Below are positions 46,508 through 59,063 of a stretch of 64,000 bases of DNA, piece after piece (the first letter of the stretch is position 1; each line of letters begins with the position of its first letter). This DNA comes from Gnetum montanum. Lineage: Eukaryota > Streptophyta > Gnetopsida > Gnetales > Gnetaceae. A program made the translations under genes and the position numbers. The stretch spans positions 610,379 through 674,378 of the forward strand of contig MNCI01008581.1 of the NCBI GenBank assembly GCA_015680685.1, written 5' to 3'. Under the pieces are notes generated by a model. It was not told the origin of the DNA. It did not search any database and worked only from the letters and a program-made list of their open reading frames with translations.

Positions 46508-47330
46508 TATGACCATAGGAGGCAAAAGGAAGTTGAACATGCCAATCAAGGAGGTAAGGGAAAAATTGCTATAGTAGAGGATGTTGTAAGAATTGAATCA
46601 GATGATGATGGTTGGTGTGATATCTACCAATATGAAGATCCTAAGGGATGTTGCCCCATCATGTCCCACTTATAGGAATCTAGGATGTATGCTTTGAATC
46701 TATGGCTAGCAAAAATACAAACACTCAGAAGATTACCTTATCCTTAAGGAAATCCTAGGTAGTTCCATCAATAGTAGTAATATTATCTAAATGAAATTCC
46801 ACTGCAATCATACAACTAGTATCAATAGTGATAGCAACGACAATCATGGGCACTACCACCACCAATGTAGCAATACCATTACAAATAACCAAATCTATAT
46901 GGGTATTACATTTAACAACCCCTATCTCCACATGACTCTTTCAATCACATTTCTCCTTTCCAACATTACTACTACCCTCTCAAATACTATTGAACTCATT
47001 CTTCACATTCAAGAAGGGATACCATCTTTTATCCTTATCCTTCTCCTATTTCTGTACTTATTCCTCCATCCTCAATATCACTACCACTTGCTCCATCCAT
47101 GCAGGGTGAACTTCTAGCCCAGCCATAGCAACATAATGCTACCAAGGCCATCAATCTATAACTGAGTGGTTTAGATACTAGATCATGAAAATAACCTTTT
47201 TTTTTAGTCCAATAGCCCACCTAAACCCTCACATACACCTATAGCTAGTAACCCTACTTCTCCATTTTTCTTTGCATCTAATTCATTCAAGTCCCCTTCA
47301 AACAAAATACCACCTAGAATCCATACTATT
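46508..47330 (+). pseudogene. Gy-B gag, C-terminal part (after Tat-1)
   Basis: It resumes as HRRQKEVEHANQGGKGKIAI, then DDDGWCDIYQYEDPKGCCPI, parallel to Gy-C near 52560-52680 (DDGRCDIFQYEHSKGF). A Pro/Tyr/Gln-rich tail with many stops follows to about 47110. No standard CCHC knuckle is recognised. Confidence 0.65.
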
Positions 47331-47690
47331 ATGTTCACATATTCTGTATCTAATTGGATCTAGGTTGGCAACCTTCCTATAAAATTAGCTAATTTTGTGA
47401 GTCCTCTTATCTATTTAGAAATTGCTAAGAATGAATCATTTAAAGCTCTTCTTGATTTAGGCTTCGATGTGAACTTGATTTCTTATGAGAAGTATACTAC
47501 CTAGAACCTAATACATCTCAAGAAGAGAAATATCCAATTAGAATTGGAAAATCATTCCATTACTATTCCATTGGAAATTATGAAAGACATAGTAACCACT
47601 ATTTATGGGTGGACCTATCTTGCCAATTTCCTAGTAATCAAGGTTGAGAACTATAAGGGGGACCTTCCAATCATTATGGGAAGGGCATGG
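47331..47690 (+). pseudogene. Gy-B protease
   Basis: It reads ALLDLGFDVNLISYEKYTT, then IQLELENHSITIPLEIMKDI, TTIYGWTYLANFLVI and IMGRAW. The expected active site ALLDLGASVNL has lost the third position (DLGF). It matches the Gy-C protease at 53366-53725 nearly residue by residue. Aspartic protease for polyprotein cleavage; inactive here. Confidence 0.75.
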
Positions 47691-48369
47691 TGAAGCATTT
47701 TGAGGTAAGAATGGGTATTAGAGATCTTTTCTTGGAGATATCTAAGGAAAATTCATTTGGAAAGATCAAGAAGAAGTGAGTTCCATGAATCATGCACAAT
47801 GATACCAGGCACAATTACATGCAAAAACTATGGTCCATGAAACAAGCATCTATTTCACATGTGGGAAATGTGCACATGAAGCAGATATTCAAAGGTGTCT
47901 ATACATAGTAGCCACAAAATAAGAGGGCACCCTGTGCCTAACTACTGATCCTAAAAGTAGCATGATGTGCATGAAACCTACTGAGAGCCTAACATGCGCT
48001 TATGTCATAGGCATGGATGAACTAGAGCAAGTTCATCACCAACTCTTTGATAATGTAAATTATGATACCTGTTGGGAAGAGTTGGAAATTTCTAAACATT
48101 TTAAATAAGAGTCCCTTGAGTTAAAAACTATACCTACTAACATGAAGTATGCATTCTTGAAAAATGGGAAGTCAATAATAATCAATGGAAATCTTACTAC
48201 TAAATAAAAATAGATGTTACTAAACATGGTCAACAAATGGCCAACAACATTTTCTTGGTCATATCCTAAAATCACAAGGATTGATCCTAGGATATGTTAG
48301 CATCGTATCTACACTGATCTAACCATAAAGCTAAAGAGGCAACCACAATAGCCATTAAACCCAAAATTG

Positions 48370-49839
48370 AAGTAAATCATCAAAGAGAAGATTAAGCAAC
48401 TCCTTAAGAGATGGTTCATCTACCCCATTTCATATAGTAAGTGGGTTAGTCCACTCATGATTGTGCCAAAGAAAGGTGGCAAGTGGTGGGTCTGCATCGA
48501 TTTTTGGCTATTGAATATGACAACATTCAAAGATCACTTTCCATTGCCATTTGTGAATCAGGTGTTGAACACCATATTTTGGTAGTGTTATTATAGTTTT
48601 TTAGATGGTTATAGTGGCTATAACTATCTAGATTGTGCTAAAGGACTAGACCAAAACAACATTCATGTGTCCCTAGGGGATCTTTGCATATCACAAAATG
48701 CCTTTTGATTTGTGCAATGTCCTTACTATATTTCAACTTCTAGTTTTAAGTATTTTTTAGCACTAGATCGATAGTGGGGTGGAAGTCTTCATGGATGACT
48801 TCTCCAACTATGAACCTATGTATGAGCAAGCCCTAAATTACCTTGAGCAAGTACTTAAAAGATGTGTGGAAACAAAACTATGGCTCAATTGACAAAAGAG
48901 TCATTTAATGGTCTAGGAGGGCATTATATTGGGGTATAGAATCTCATAAAGAAGAATTGAGGTCAACCTCAAAAAGATAAGGGTCATACAAGGAAACACT
49001 CACCAATCATAAACCATCAAAATGTTTAGTCATTCCTTGGACATGATAGCTACTACTAGTGATTGATAGATAATTTAGCTAAGATCATGAAACTATTGGT
49101 CAAGCTAACAAAGAAAGATGCTTCCTTCATCTAAACCAAGGAATGCAAAAAGGCATCGTAGAACCTAAAGTAAAAACTTGTAGAAACTCTAATTCTATGA
49201 GCACTTGACTGGTCTAGACCATTCTATATTATGATGGATGTATCAAATTATGCCTTGGGAGCTATACTTATGTAGTTGGATGATAAGAAATGTCCATATT
49301 ACATCCACTATGCAATTCGAAGCATTATGGGTGCACAACTAAACTATACATTACAAAAAAAAAAAGAATTGATGGTACTGGTGTTTGCTCTAGACAAGTT
49401 TAGGCACTATGTGCTTGGATAAAAGGTGCTTGTGCACATAGATCATAGTGTAATTTGTTTCTTAATGAATAAGCCAACAGTGAGCCCCTATGTCATATGG
49501 TGCCTGGTGATCTTAAAGGAATTTGATCTTATGATTGTAGATCAAAAAGGAATTGAGAATGTGGTTGCTAACCACTTGTCTCAGTTGCAATGGGACAACA
49601 AAGAGGAAATCCCATTGTCTAATCTATTTCTTGATGGACTCCTCTTTTTTAGGGCTATAATTGAACAATTGTTTACTAAGCCTAAATGGTATGATGGCAT
49701 TCTTACCTATCTTTTCACTTAACATATTTTGCAAGGGTTGGATCACCAGAAGAAACAATAGTTTCTTCACCAAGTGAAATGTTTCATGAAGATCAATAGA
49801 CACCTCTACAAGGTGTGTGTCAATGGCCTAATTCATTGG
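48370..49839 (+). pseudogene. Gy-B RT, RNase H and start of integrase
   Basis: RT: KWVSPLMIVPKKGGKWWVCI, then FKDHFPLPFVNQVLN and YSFLDGYSGYN; the palm motif is intact as FMDD (48788-48799). RNase H: NYALGAILM, then ELMVLVFALDKFRHYVLG and VIWCLVILKEFDLMIVDQKG, open from 49426. Several stops and frameshifts elsewhere. Integrase begins just before the Gy-C insertion (NGLIHW at 49822-49839) and resumes at 59929. Confidence 0.85.
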
Positions 49840-50705
49840 TGATGAATCATGTTTTGCATAGGCTCTAATATTAGAGTAGCTGCGATATCGGGTACATGAT
49901 ATTGGGTACGTGATATCACAGCCCAAGATGTGATATTGAGCATGTGATATCACAAGGTACTCCTGGGCCTATAAATATAGCCCTTGGGCAGACGATTCAA
50001 AAGTAGTTTTTGAAGTCAAGCAGCAAAATTTGTGCACTTTGTTCATTCGAGAGTTAGAATATTTTCCAAGTGCCTACAACAGGAGGTCTAAGTGTAACTG
50101 GATCTTTATTCAAGCATTGATGTACCTAAACACACCATTGTATTGGCAATAAAGACAAGCTCTTTGATTCATCCTTACAACACTTGAGACTTTCTTTATG
50201 CATTTATATATTTTGATTTCATGTAATTCATATTTAATGTTATTCATTCAGCAATTAATTTTGATTAATTAAGCAACTAATTAAAATACACAAGCACAAC
50301 CCCTTTGAACATACGTGTAACACTTGGTAGCTCAGAAATGGTTAGCGTTTGACAACCCAACAGTGTCTACATGAAGTTTAGGATGTGTTTGGGAAGTGGG
50401 GACAGTTACTTGTGTTAGGTTAGATTAGATAATAGTTCACTTAGCAATTAATTACTCTCATCTTTATTATTTTTTTAGGTGATTAAATTGATAAAACATA
50501 AAATGATAAAAATCTTATGCCTTAGTCACACTTAACCATATACTTGAATTTCACAAGTGAGACTAGGAAGACAATGAATGGACAACATGAACTCATTGTT
50601 TAGCTCTAGTGTACTTGGTAATTAAAGTCTATAAAATTCAATTGGATTGCACATGAACACATGTGATTCATATGATTGTATGTAGGGGTGCCTCACCACT
50701 CATCA
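49840..50705 (+). repeat. Gy-C 5' LTR
   Basis: 866 bp, TGATGAATCATG to CTCATCA. U3 word cluster (gcgatatcg, gatattggg, gatatcaca, gatattgag, gatatcaca) at about 49882-49952, TATA box cctataaatatag at 49968-49980, AATAAA at 50148-50153. Confidence 0.92.
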
Positions 50706-50706
50706 T

Positions 50707-50725
50707 TGGTGTCATTGTTGGGGAA
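50707..50725 (+). other. Gy-C primer-binding site
   Basis: tggtgtcattgttggggaa differs from TGGCGCCGTTGCCGGGGAA (tRNA-Asp-type PBS) only by C-to-T and G-to-A changes at CpG or adjacent cytosines. Confidence 0.75.
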
Positions 50726-50889
50726 TTTTGTTCTACGTGCTCTCTATCTAAACTAGTGAAACTTAGTAACCTCATTGTTCAAACCCTATGCATTAAATCT
50801 TATAAAAATAGAAATTAATATTACAGCTAAATTAAATCTTAACTGCACATTGCATATAGATTCATTAATATAAATTTCTTCTTCTCATA

Positions 50890-52740
50890 GGATCTATCTT
50901 TACCCAAGGTAGACTAAGTGCCTCAACAATACCAGGTGGTATATGCTCATCTCAATGAGTATGTACCAAACTTCACCTTCATCTTACATCAAGATGAAAT
51001 GTTGTGGTGACATTGCATGAAAGGTAACATTGTATTATCATTGGATCTATTTGTTCCAACTATGCTCCAGCTAACACTTGCATGACATGGACTTTAACAT
51101 CTTCATAGGGAATATGAGATGTGAGATCCTAATTCAAGGGATTACCATCCCACTGAAGCACAAAGGTTAATGGATTATTAGCTAGAGCAACAACATAAGC
51201 TTTTGAAGGATAAGGCATCGAACACTTTTCCACCTCCACTTAGCCCATTAGATGGAGGTGAACACTTCTCTAGGGACTTTTCCTTTGATGATACTCCTCT
51301 CTTTGACTTTGGTCAAGGAGACCTCCATGTAATCCACAATTCATAATCTTTGTTCTAGTGAAATGGATCTAATGACAAAAATGAATCTGGAGGAGCAAGT
51401 AATGATAAGAGGGCAAATGGAAGTCATGATCATGATTGTGGTCATGATCATCAAAGAAAAGATGGTAGGCATTGACATGATGCAAGTCCTTCCTCCTATT
51501 CCCCTTCATCATCTTCTTCTTCTTCTTCATTTGGCTCAAATCATAGCCGTAGAGGGCATGACCATGATGGAGGTGACCTATGGGACTAAAAAAATAGAAG
51601 GGACCAAGGTAATTTCATGATCAAAGCTGTGGGTGATCCAAATAGATCCACCACCATGAAAGAAGGATTAGTAGAGAACATCATAGGCACCATCACTATA
51701 GCCTTGATGAACCTCTACTTGCCACTCAAAGCATGTTAAACATTGCAAAGGCCATGAGGATTCCAACAAGGCACATAAAGGATAATAGAATAAAGAGGCT
51801 AGACATGAACTATATCCTTCAGTTTGAGGAAGGCTATGATGTTGATCTACAAAATCATCTCCAAGACTTCTAGGATGCATGTGCCTTGTAGAATATTGAG
51901 AATAATTAGTAGAAGTTGAAATTATTTCCAAGGACACTCATTAAGGAAGTAGAAAATTGGTACCAATCCTTGTAGCCAGAATCAATCCGATGGTGGAGTA
52001 TGATGTTAGAATTATTTAATCACAAATATCAAACATACTCCCAAGTGCCCAATCTAAGGAAGCAAAGCCAAGTGTGCAAACAAGGAAACCATGGGCCCTT
52101 GGGTGTCACTATTGGTCAATACTCTGTTGCATAAGTTTCTTGGCCATAGATACTCTTAGCTTAATCAACTCTCCCATATCATAGACATGTTATGATCTAA
52201 AATAAGAAAAACCATCTATGCTCAAGAAAGATTGATAGAGTTAAGTGCCTGTTAGATCCAAAAGTTGATTGAGGTAGCTAGGGAGGAGGAAGAATTGAGA
52301 AAATGAGAAAGTGCAGAGGAATACAATAGGGATCCTTCTATCTACAAAAAGAGGATTTTATTTTATGATAGTGAGGATGAGTTAACCAGAGATGAGGTGG
52401 CTAATCAGAAAACCTTGCCACTCCAGAAATTGCAGTCCAAAATTATAGCTAAGGTTGACCAATTATGGAACTCCATGGACAATAAGTTTTAAACTATCTT
52501 AAAAATTGTTGAAGACTCCAAGGAGCAAAGTGGTAAGCATGAGTGCCAGAGAGGTAAGGAAGTTGAACATGTCATATCCAAGGGTAAGGGTAAGATGGAT
52601 ATGATAGATATGGTTGTAAATAGCAAATCATATGATGATGGTAGGTGTGACATCTTTCAGTATGAGCATTCCAAGGGATTCTATCTAATTGTGTCCCAGT
52701 TGCAAGAATCTAGGATGTATGCCTTACATCCATAACTTAC
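50890..52740 (+). pseudogene. Gy-C gag
   Basis: The N-terminal part is His/Asp/Ser-rich (for example HDHDRGGHDHQRKDG and a run of serines near 51510). The capsid-like domain at about 51790-52200 reads RLDMNYILQFEEGYDVDLQN, then KLKLFPRTLIKEVENWYQSL and WWSMMLELFNHKYQTYSQVP, a clear retrotransposon gag domain pattern. The C-terminal part has DDGRCDIFQYEHSKGF. It has stops at several former Gln and Trp codons. Confidence 0.8.
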
Positions 52741-53365
52741 ACAAAGGTAAACACCTAAAATATTACCTTATCCACAAGGCAACCCTCAACAATTCCACCA
52801 ATCATAGCAATATTATCCAAGTAGAACTCAACCACAACCCTATGAATTATACCAACAATGGCAACAACCACAATCATGGGCATTGGCACCTCCAAGATAG
52901 CAGTACCCCTACCAGTAACCAAATCCATATGGTTATTATGTGTAGAAATATTCATCTCTATGGGACTCCTTTGGTCATGTTACTACTTACCAACCTCACC
53001 ATTATCCTCCTGAAGTGTACCAATTACCATATGTAAGAAGGGATGTCACCTACTATCCTCATGCTCCTCTTGTTCCTGCACCTACTCCTCTACCTCCTGC
53101 ACAACTATCACCTACTCCATCCATGTAGGGTTAATTGCTTGCCCAACCATAGCAAATAAACATTACAAGGGTGGTTAATCTATAATCAGTTAGCCAACCA
53201 AGTGGGTTGGAATCAAAATCAAAGAAAAGACCCTTCTTTTGATCTCATAGTCCACCAAAGCCCTCAGACACATTAGTGGTTGGTAGCCTTGCTCCTTCAC
53301 CTTCTTCTACCTCATCTTTATTCGAGTTCTCTTCAAATCAAAATCCCTCTTGAATCCATACTATA

Positions 53366-53725
53366 ATGTTGACCCATGCTATATTTGATTGGATTCGAGC
53401 TAGTAACCTACTCAAGAAGTTAACTGATCTTGAAAGTCTCTTAGTATATTTGCAAATTGCTAGGAATAAGCCTTGTAAAGCTCTTCTTGACTTTGGTTCC
53501 AATGTTAATTTGATCTCACATGAGATGTACACTATGTGGAACCTTCCTCCCTTGAAGAAGAGCAACATCAAGTTGGAATTGGCAAACCAGTCCATCATTA
53601 TTCCATTGGGATTGGTAGAAGACATCATGACCACCATTTGTGGGTGGTCATATCCTACCAATTTCTTAGTAATTAATATGGAAAACTGCAAGGGGTACTT
53701 CTCAATTATCATGGAAAGGATGTGA
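53366..53725 (+). pseudogene. Gy-C protease
   Basis: An open frame of 119 codons with ALLDFGSNVNLISHEMYTMW, IKLELANQSIIIPLGLVEDI and YPTNFLVINMENCKGYFSII. The active site D-L/T-G-A/S reads D-F-G-S, so the aspartate is kept. Aspartic protease of the gypsy type. The final GRPFL-like segment has decayed (IMERM). Confidence 0.8.
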
Positions 53726-54379
53726 TTAAGCACTTTTTATGCCAAAATGAGCATTAGAGATCTTTCCTTAGAGATATCTAAAGAAAATGAATTTGGAAAA
53801 ATTGAGAAGAAGAGGGTTCCATGTATTACATACAATGATTTAGGGTGCCATTGTGTGCAGTAGCTATGGTCAATAAAGTGAACATCTATCTCTACATGCA
53901 AACAATATGCACCAAAATTTGAAATCCAAGGATTTCTATATGTGGCAGCCAAAAAACAAGAAGGCACCTAGTGGCTAATAGCTGATTCTAGTAGCAGTAC
54001 ATTGTGCATGGAACCTAACAAGGGCCTAACATATGATTATGTTGCAAGTATGGATGAACTTGAGGAAGTTCACCACCAACTTTTCAAGGGAGTAAATGAT
54101 GATATCAACTGGGGAGAGTTGGAGATTCTTGAAATTTCAAATAAGAACCCCTTGAATTGAAGACACTATCGACTGGAATGAAGTACATGCTCTTAAAAAT
54201 GGAAAGTTGGTCATTATCAATGCCAAACTTTCTACAGGACAAAAGAAGATGCTGATGAATGTTGTAAAAAAATGGTCAACAACCTTTTCCTAGTCATATT
54301 CTGAGCTCATGGAAATAGATCCAAGAATATGCCAACACTAGATATACACTAACCCTACCATTAAGCTAAAATGACAGAC

Positions 54380-55620
54380 ATAGTGATGATTGACTCCCAA
54401 ATTAAAGTATATTTTCAAAGAGGATATTGAGCAACTCCTCAAAGTGGGATTCATCTATCTTGTTGTAGATAGTGAGTGGGTTAGCCCACTCATGATCATG
54501 CCTAAGAAAAGAGGCAAATGAAAGGTGTGCATCAACTTTCGACTACACAATATGACAATTTTCAAAGATCATTTTTCATTTCCCTTTATTGACCAAGTGC
54601 TAGACATCATTTTTGGGCATAACTACTATAGCTTTCTAGATGGTTATAGTGGCTATAACCAAATCTAGATTGCACTAGAGGACCAAGCAAAAACAACTTT
54701 CACAAGTCCTTGAGGGACTCTTACATATTGTAAGATGTCATTTAGTCTATGTAATGCCCCAACTACATTCCAACAATTAGTCCTTAGCATTTTCCAACAA
54801 CAAATTGGTAGTGGGATAGAAGTCTTTATGAATGACTTTTCTACCTATGGAGCTACATCTGAGCAAGCCCTAGACCATCTGGAGTAGGTGTTGAGGAGAT
54901 GTGTCAAAACAGACCTCTAGCTCAATTCACAAAAGAGCCATCTTATGATCCAAAAAGGCATCATCCTGAGGCACCATATATCAAAAGTAGGAATCAAGGT
55001 GGACCCTGAAAAGATAAAGGTCATCCAAGGAATAACCTATCAACCAAAAATATTTAAAGAAGTGTGATCATTCCATGGTCATACTAGCTACTACTAGCAC
55101 TTCATTGATAACTTTTCCAAAATCACCCAGTCATTGGTTGAATTAACAAAGAAATATGAATCATTCTTCTAGACCCCTACATGTGAAACAACATTTCAAC
55201 AATTGAAGCAAAATCTTGTTGAGACCCTGATTCTACAAGCACATGATTAGTCTAGGTCATTTCATGTGATGAACGATGCACTAAATTATGATTTGGGGGT
55301 AGTGCTTATGTAGTTGGATAATCAAAAACATCCATATTGCATTCACTACATAGGTTGGAGTATCACAAGTGCATAGCTAAACTACATCACTATGGAAAAA
55401 GAGTTGATGGTGGTGGTGTTTGCCTTAGAAACATTTAGGTACTATGTGCTTGGTTATAAAGTGTTCATGCACACAGATCATAACACCATTTGGTTTTTAA
55501 TGAATAAACCCAAAGTGAGCTCCTGTGTCATATGGTGGCTCATGATTTTGCAAGAGTTCAATCTCACAATGGTAGATTGAAAGGGTGTGAAAAATGTGCT
55601 TGCTAACCACTTATCACAGA
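54380..55620 (+). pseudogene. Gy-C reverse transcriptase and RNase H
   Basis: RT reads EWVSPLMIMPKKRGK, FIDQVLDIIFGHNYYSFLDG, YSGYNQI and FQQLVLSIFQQQIGSGIEV; the palm motif is FMND (54825-54836), the first aspartate having changed to Asn (GAT to AAT). RNase H is open from 55392: MEKELMVVVFALETFRYYVL, HTDHNTIWFLMNKP and VLANHLSQI. The usual DAS start reads DALNYDLGVVL. Copies element RNA and removes it; inactive here. Confidence 0.88.
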
Positions 55621-55779
55621 TAAGATCGAATGACAAGAAGAAAGATAGCCCCTTATCTAATCAATTTCTTAATGAATATCTCATTGTAGGGGATATTAAT
55701 GTACAAATTCCCAATGAACCAAGATGGTATGACATCATTCTTATGTATCTGCTCAAGCAAGAACTTCCACAAGGACTAA

Positions 55780-57026
55780 ATACTAGAAAGAAACAATAGT
55801 TTCTTCACCAGGTCAAGCATTTCATGAAAATCAATGGGAACCTTTACAAAGTATGTCCCAATGGCATGGTACATTGGTGTGTCCCTAACACAAATCAACT
55901 ACAAATTCTCTAGAATTCTTACAAAGGCCCTTGTGGGGGCCATTATGTTGGGACGTGCACAGCCATAAAAATCCTGATGGTAGGATATTACTAGCCAATA
56001 ATATTTAGGGATGCATACCAATTCATTTGCACTTGTGATCATTATTAGAGGGATGGTGGAATGATAGCTTGAATGGAGGGGCCATAGCAATGGATTCAAC
56101 CTCTCATGCCATTTGATATTTGGGGCATTGACTTTATGGATCCCATCATGCCTATGTCAAATGGAAAGGCATATATAATAGTCACAATTGACTATTGCAC
56201 TAAGTAGGTAGAAGCAACAGTCGTCACCAACTACACATCTATTACTATTACTCAGTTTGTACAATAGAACATCATAAATAGGTTTGGTGTGCCTCATGCA
56301 TTAATTTCTAACAATGGAACTCATTTCATAAGTGCCACTTTCTGAAAACTAATGCAATTCTTGGGGGTTGAGCACAAACTCACAACACCTTATCACCCTC
56401 AAGCCAATGGTTAAGCTGAAGTCACTAATAAGGAGATTACAAAAATTCTAATGTGCACTATTAGCAAGTACTGAAGGGACTAGAGTACCAAATTAAATAA
56501 TGCCATTTGGGCCTATTTCTCCACATGGAAGCTTCTCATAGGTTATTCTCCCTATGAGCTTATATACAAGAAACTACCAACACTACCCATTCAATATAAT
56601 CTCCATACACTCTCTATAGCCTATGACCTTGATATGGATCTAAGTCTAGTATAACAAAAAAAATAAATGGACCTCAACTTGCTAGATGAAAATTGATTAA
56701 TGGACCTATCATCCAATAAAATTCATAAGGCATTGAACAACAACTGCCATGACCTCAAAATGAGAAAAGTCAAGTTTCAACTAGGAAACAAGGTTTTCTA
56801 CCGGAATCCTACACACGTACCTCAACAAACCAAGTTTCAAACATTATGGGAAGGACCTTACATTATCAAAGAAAATTTTTCATCTAGGGTCATGATTATA
56901 TATAAACCTGATAGCTTAGACAAGAAGCAATTAGTCAACAACCAACAACTAATACCTCTCCATGAACCCAAGCCAAGCAATTCAACAAACACCTCACCAA
57001 ATGGACAACCATGCTCAATTTTTTGA
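55780..57026 (+). pseudogene. Gy-C integrase
   Basis: The core has FDIWGIDFMDPIMPMSNGKA (first Asp), SNNGTHF (the second Asp position reads Asn) and PYHPQANG with Glu two codons later across a stop. The C-terminal part is open from 56700: KVKFQLGNKVFYRN and LWEGPYIIKENFSSRVMIIY, a GPY-type module. The N-terminal HHCC zinc finger is worn (near 55990-56050). Confidence 0.85.
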
Positions 57027-59063
57027 ATCTTATCCTTCCAACTTAGTTGTGGGGGAGATGGCCATCCATACTAACACTTTATGTAGCTCCTTATTTTTTT
57101 TTGAATTTTTTGTTTTACACATTTTATGGTTTTACAACTTTTTATTTTCATATTCTTTGTTTTACATCTTTTTGTTTTTTAGGTTATTGATCTTTTCTAA
57201 GTTTTTTTTCACACCATCATTAGTATATTTAATATTTCTTAAATACTTTTTTACTTTCTTTTATATTTTCTTATGTTTGATGTAATTCTCTACTCTTTTT
57301 ACTAATAAGGTGCTAGGTACAATGATAATGTGCTACTCGATGGTGGTATGTATCATTTGTGATTTGATTATTGATGTCTGATTTCTAACTTTGAATGTTG
57401 TTACTAACAACTAGGACATGGTTTCTTTTCATGTAATAGGTAGTGAGTCCACATCATCCACCCATCCACACACTCTATGGTTTTCCTTGTTCTAGAAACA
57501 TGTAGTTCCTTTTTCATTAATACAACCTTAATCAATTTGTGACTTATATTGTTTCTAAAATTGGGAAGGAATTAAAGGTTCGGATAAGGTGTGGCTTCAA
57601 AGGGATGTGGTATTCTTTGTGCTTTTCTATTTTCCTGTGTGCGAGGGTGTTCTCATGAGCTTCTCACCATTCCATGTCATTCCACAATAGGAAGTTGAAT
57701 AAGTCCTTGCATGGTGTGGTCCTCATCAAGAAAAAAAAGGGATGAGGATTAAAAGCACACCTCTTAGACAAAATAAATGCAAAAATTCATGGGTCTTTTC
57801 ATGGCGTGGCTCTCATTCAAAAAAAACTAATAATGCGGGAATTCAAAACACACCCCTTAGGCCAAATAGAAGGGCTACAAGCACTAGTTATGGGACTTGT
57901 CTTATCTTGTCTTTTCTAACTAAGACCCTTTCTCACTTCCTACTTCTTCTCTAATTTGGAATGATGATTATTTTGTGTGAGCATTCTTGTGTCTCAGGGG
58001 ATCGACTAGTCTTAGAATGTCAATGCAAAGTCACTGAAAGTGGTTGGTTTTGGTCTAGACTAAGGATCGATCCTACTAAGTCATTTAATCACAAAATCCA
58101 CAACGGACTTCATGTGACCATAATTAGGAACTTCATTCCATTCTTTGTCTCATCCACCTATGCTTTTCATGCCCCACCTCACTACCAGTTTCATGTTTTG
58201 ATTTGATCTTCTATTTTAATGTGTCAGGTTTTTCAGTCAGTTACTTTTTGGTTTTTGCACTTAACCTTTCATAACCATTAATCATCCACAACACCCACAA
58301 ACTCCTTCGTTTGAAGTTATGCAAGGGCATAAAAGGATTGTACCTGCTTTGGGGAGGACCCACTTGCATATTTTTTGGTTTGGTTAAGTTAAGTTCTTTA
58401 ACCTTAGACATTTTTACAATCGAATTCTTTTTATTTATCCCATCAATGTCATCCAATTGTGCACATCTTCACAACTATTTTTAGTGAATTCTTTCTTTTT
58501 ATTTTTGTGAATTTCCATACCCTCTTTTCAATATTCCTTGTGTTAAGCTTTTTTTGAATTTTATATACCACTTCTCTTACTTAACCCATTTGTCAATATT
58601 TCCACTAACATTATTAGGTAACCAATCTACCACAATCACAACTTAGCTAGATAAGATCATTGATGAGACAAGGTATTCAATTTCTATGTGTTACACTTTA
58701 TATACTAATCCTTAATTCTTCTATGACTGCAGTGGGGAGCATGGACTAGAAGCAGGACTCTCTTCACCAAGGATGATGCAATAATATCACTCACAGGAGA
58801 TTTTTCATACCTGCTAGATCTCTTCTACCTCTCCTTCATTCTTCTATTGCTAAGAGGGGTTGGATGTTTATTGGATCCAAGGATGTTCTTTCTTGTTGTA
58901 CACATTTATAATGATGTATGTTTAGGCACTTCTGTATTTGTCTCTTTCCTCTGTGTCACTCTGCATGTCGGTTAAACATTCCATACCCCATAATATATTT
59001 TGTAAGGAACTTGTTCCTCTTCTTCTATACTTGAGGACAAGTTTTCATTTAGTCATGGGAGTA
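57027..59063 (+). other. Gy-C 3' noncoding region
   Basis: Two kilobases without a supported ORF, homologous to 61031-63066 of Gy-B. A 90-bp unit is tandemly duplicated (catggtgtggtcctca at 57710 and catggcgtggctctca at 57800); Gy-B has only one copy. The purine tract catgggagta precedes the LTR. Confidence 0.7.

Noticed and set aside
57091-57285. Phe/Leu-rich membrane-like ORF after Gy-C integrase
   Set aside because: It is translated from a T-rich noncoding stretch; Gy-B at 61140-61240 is similarly T-rich with no conserved frame.
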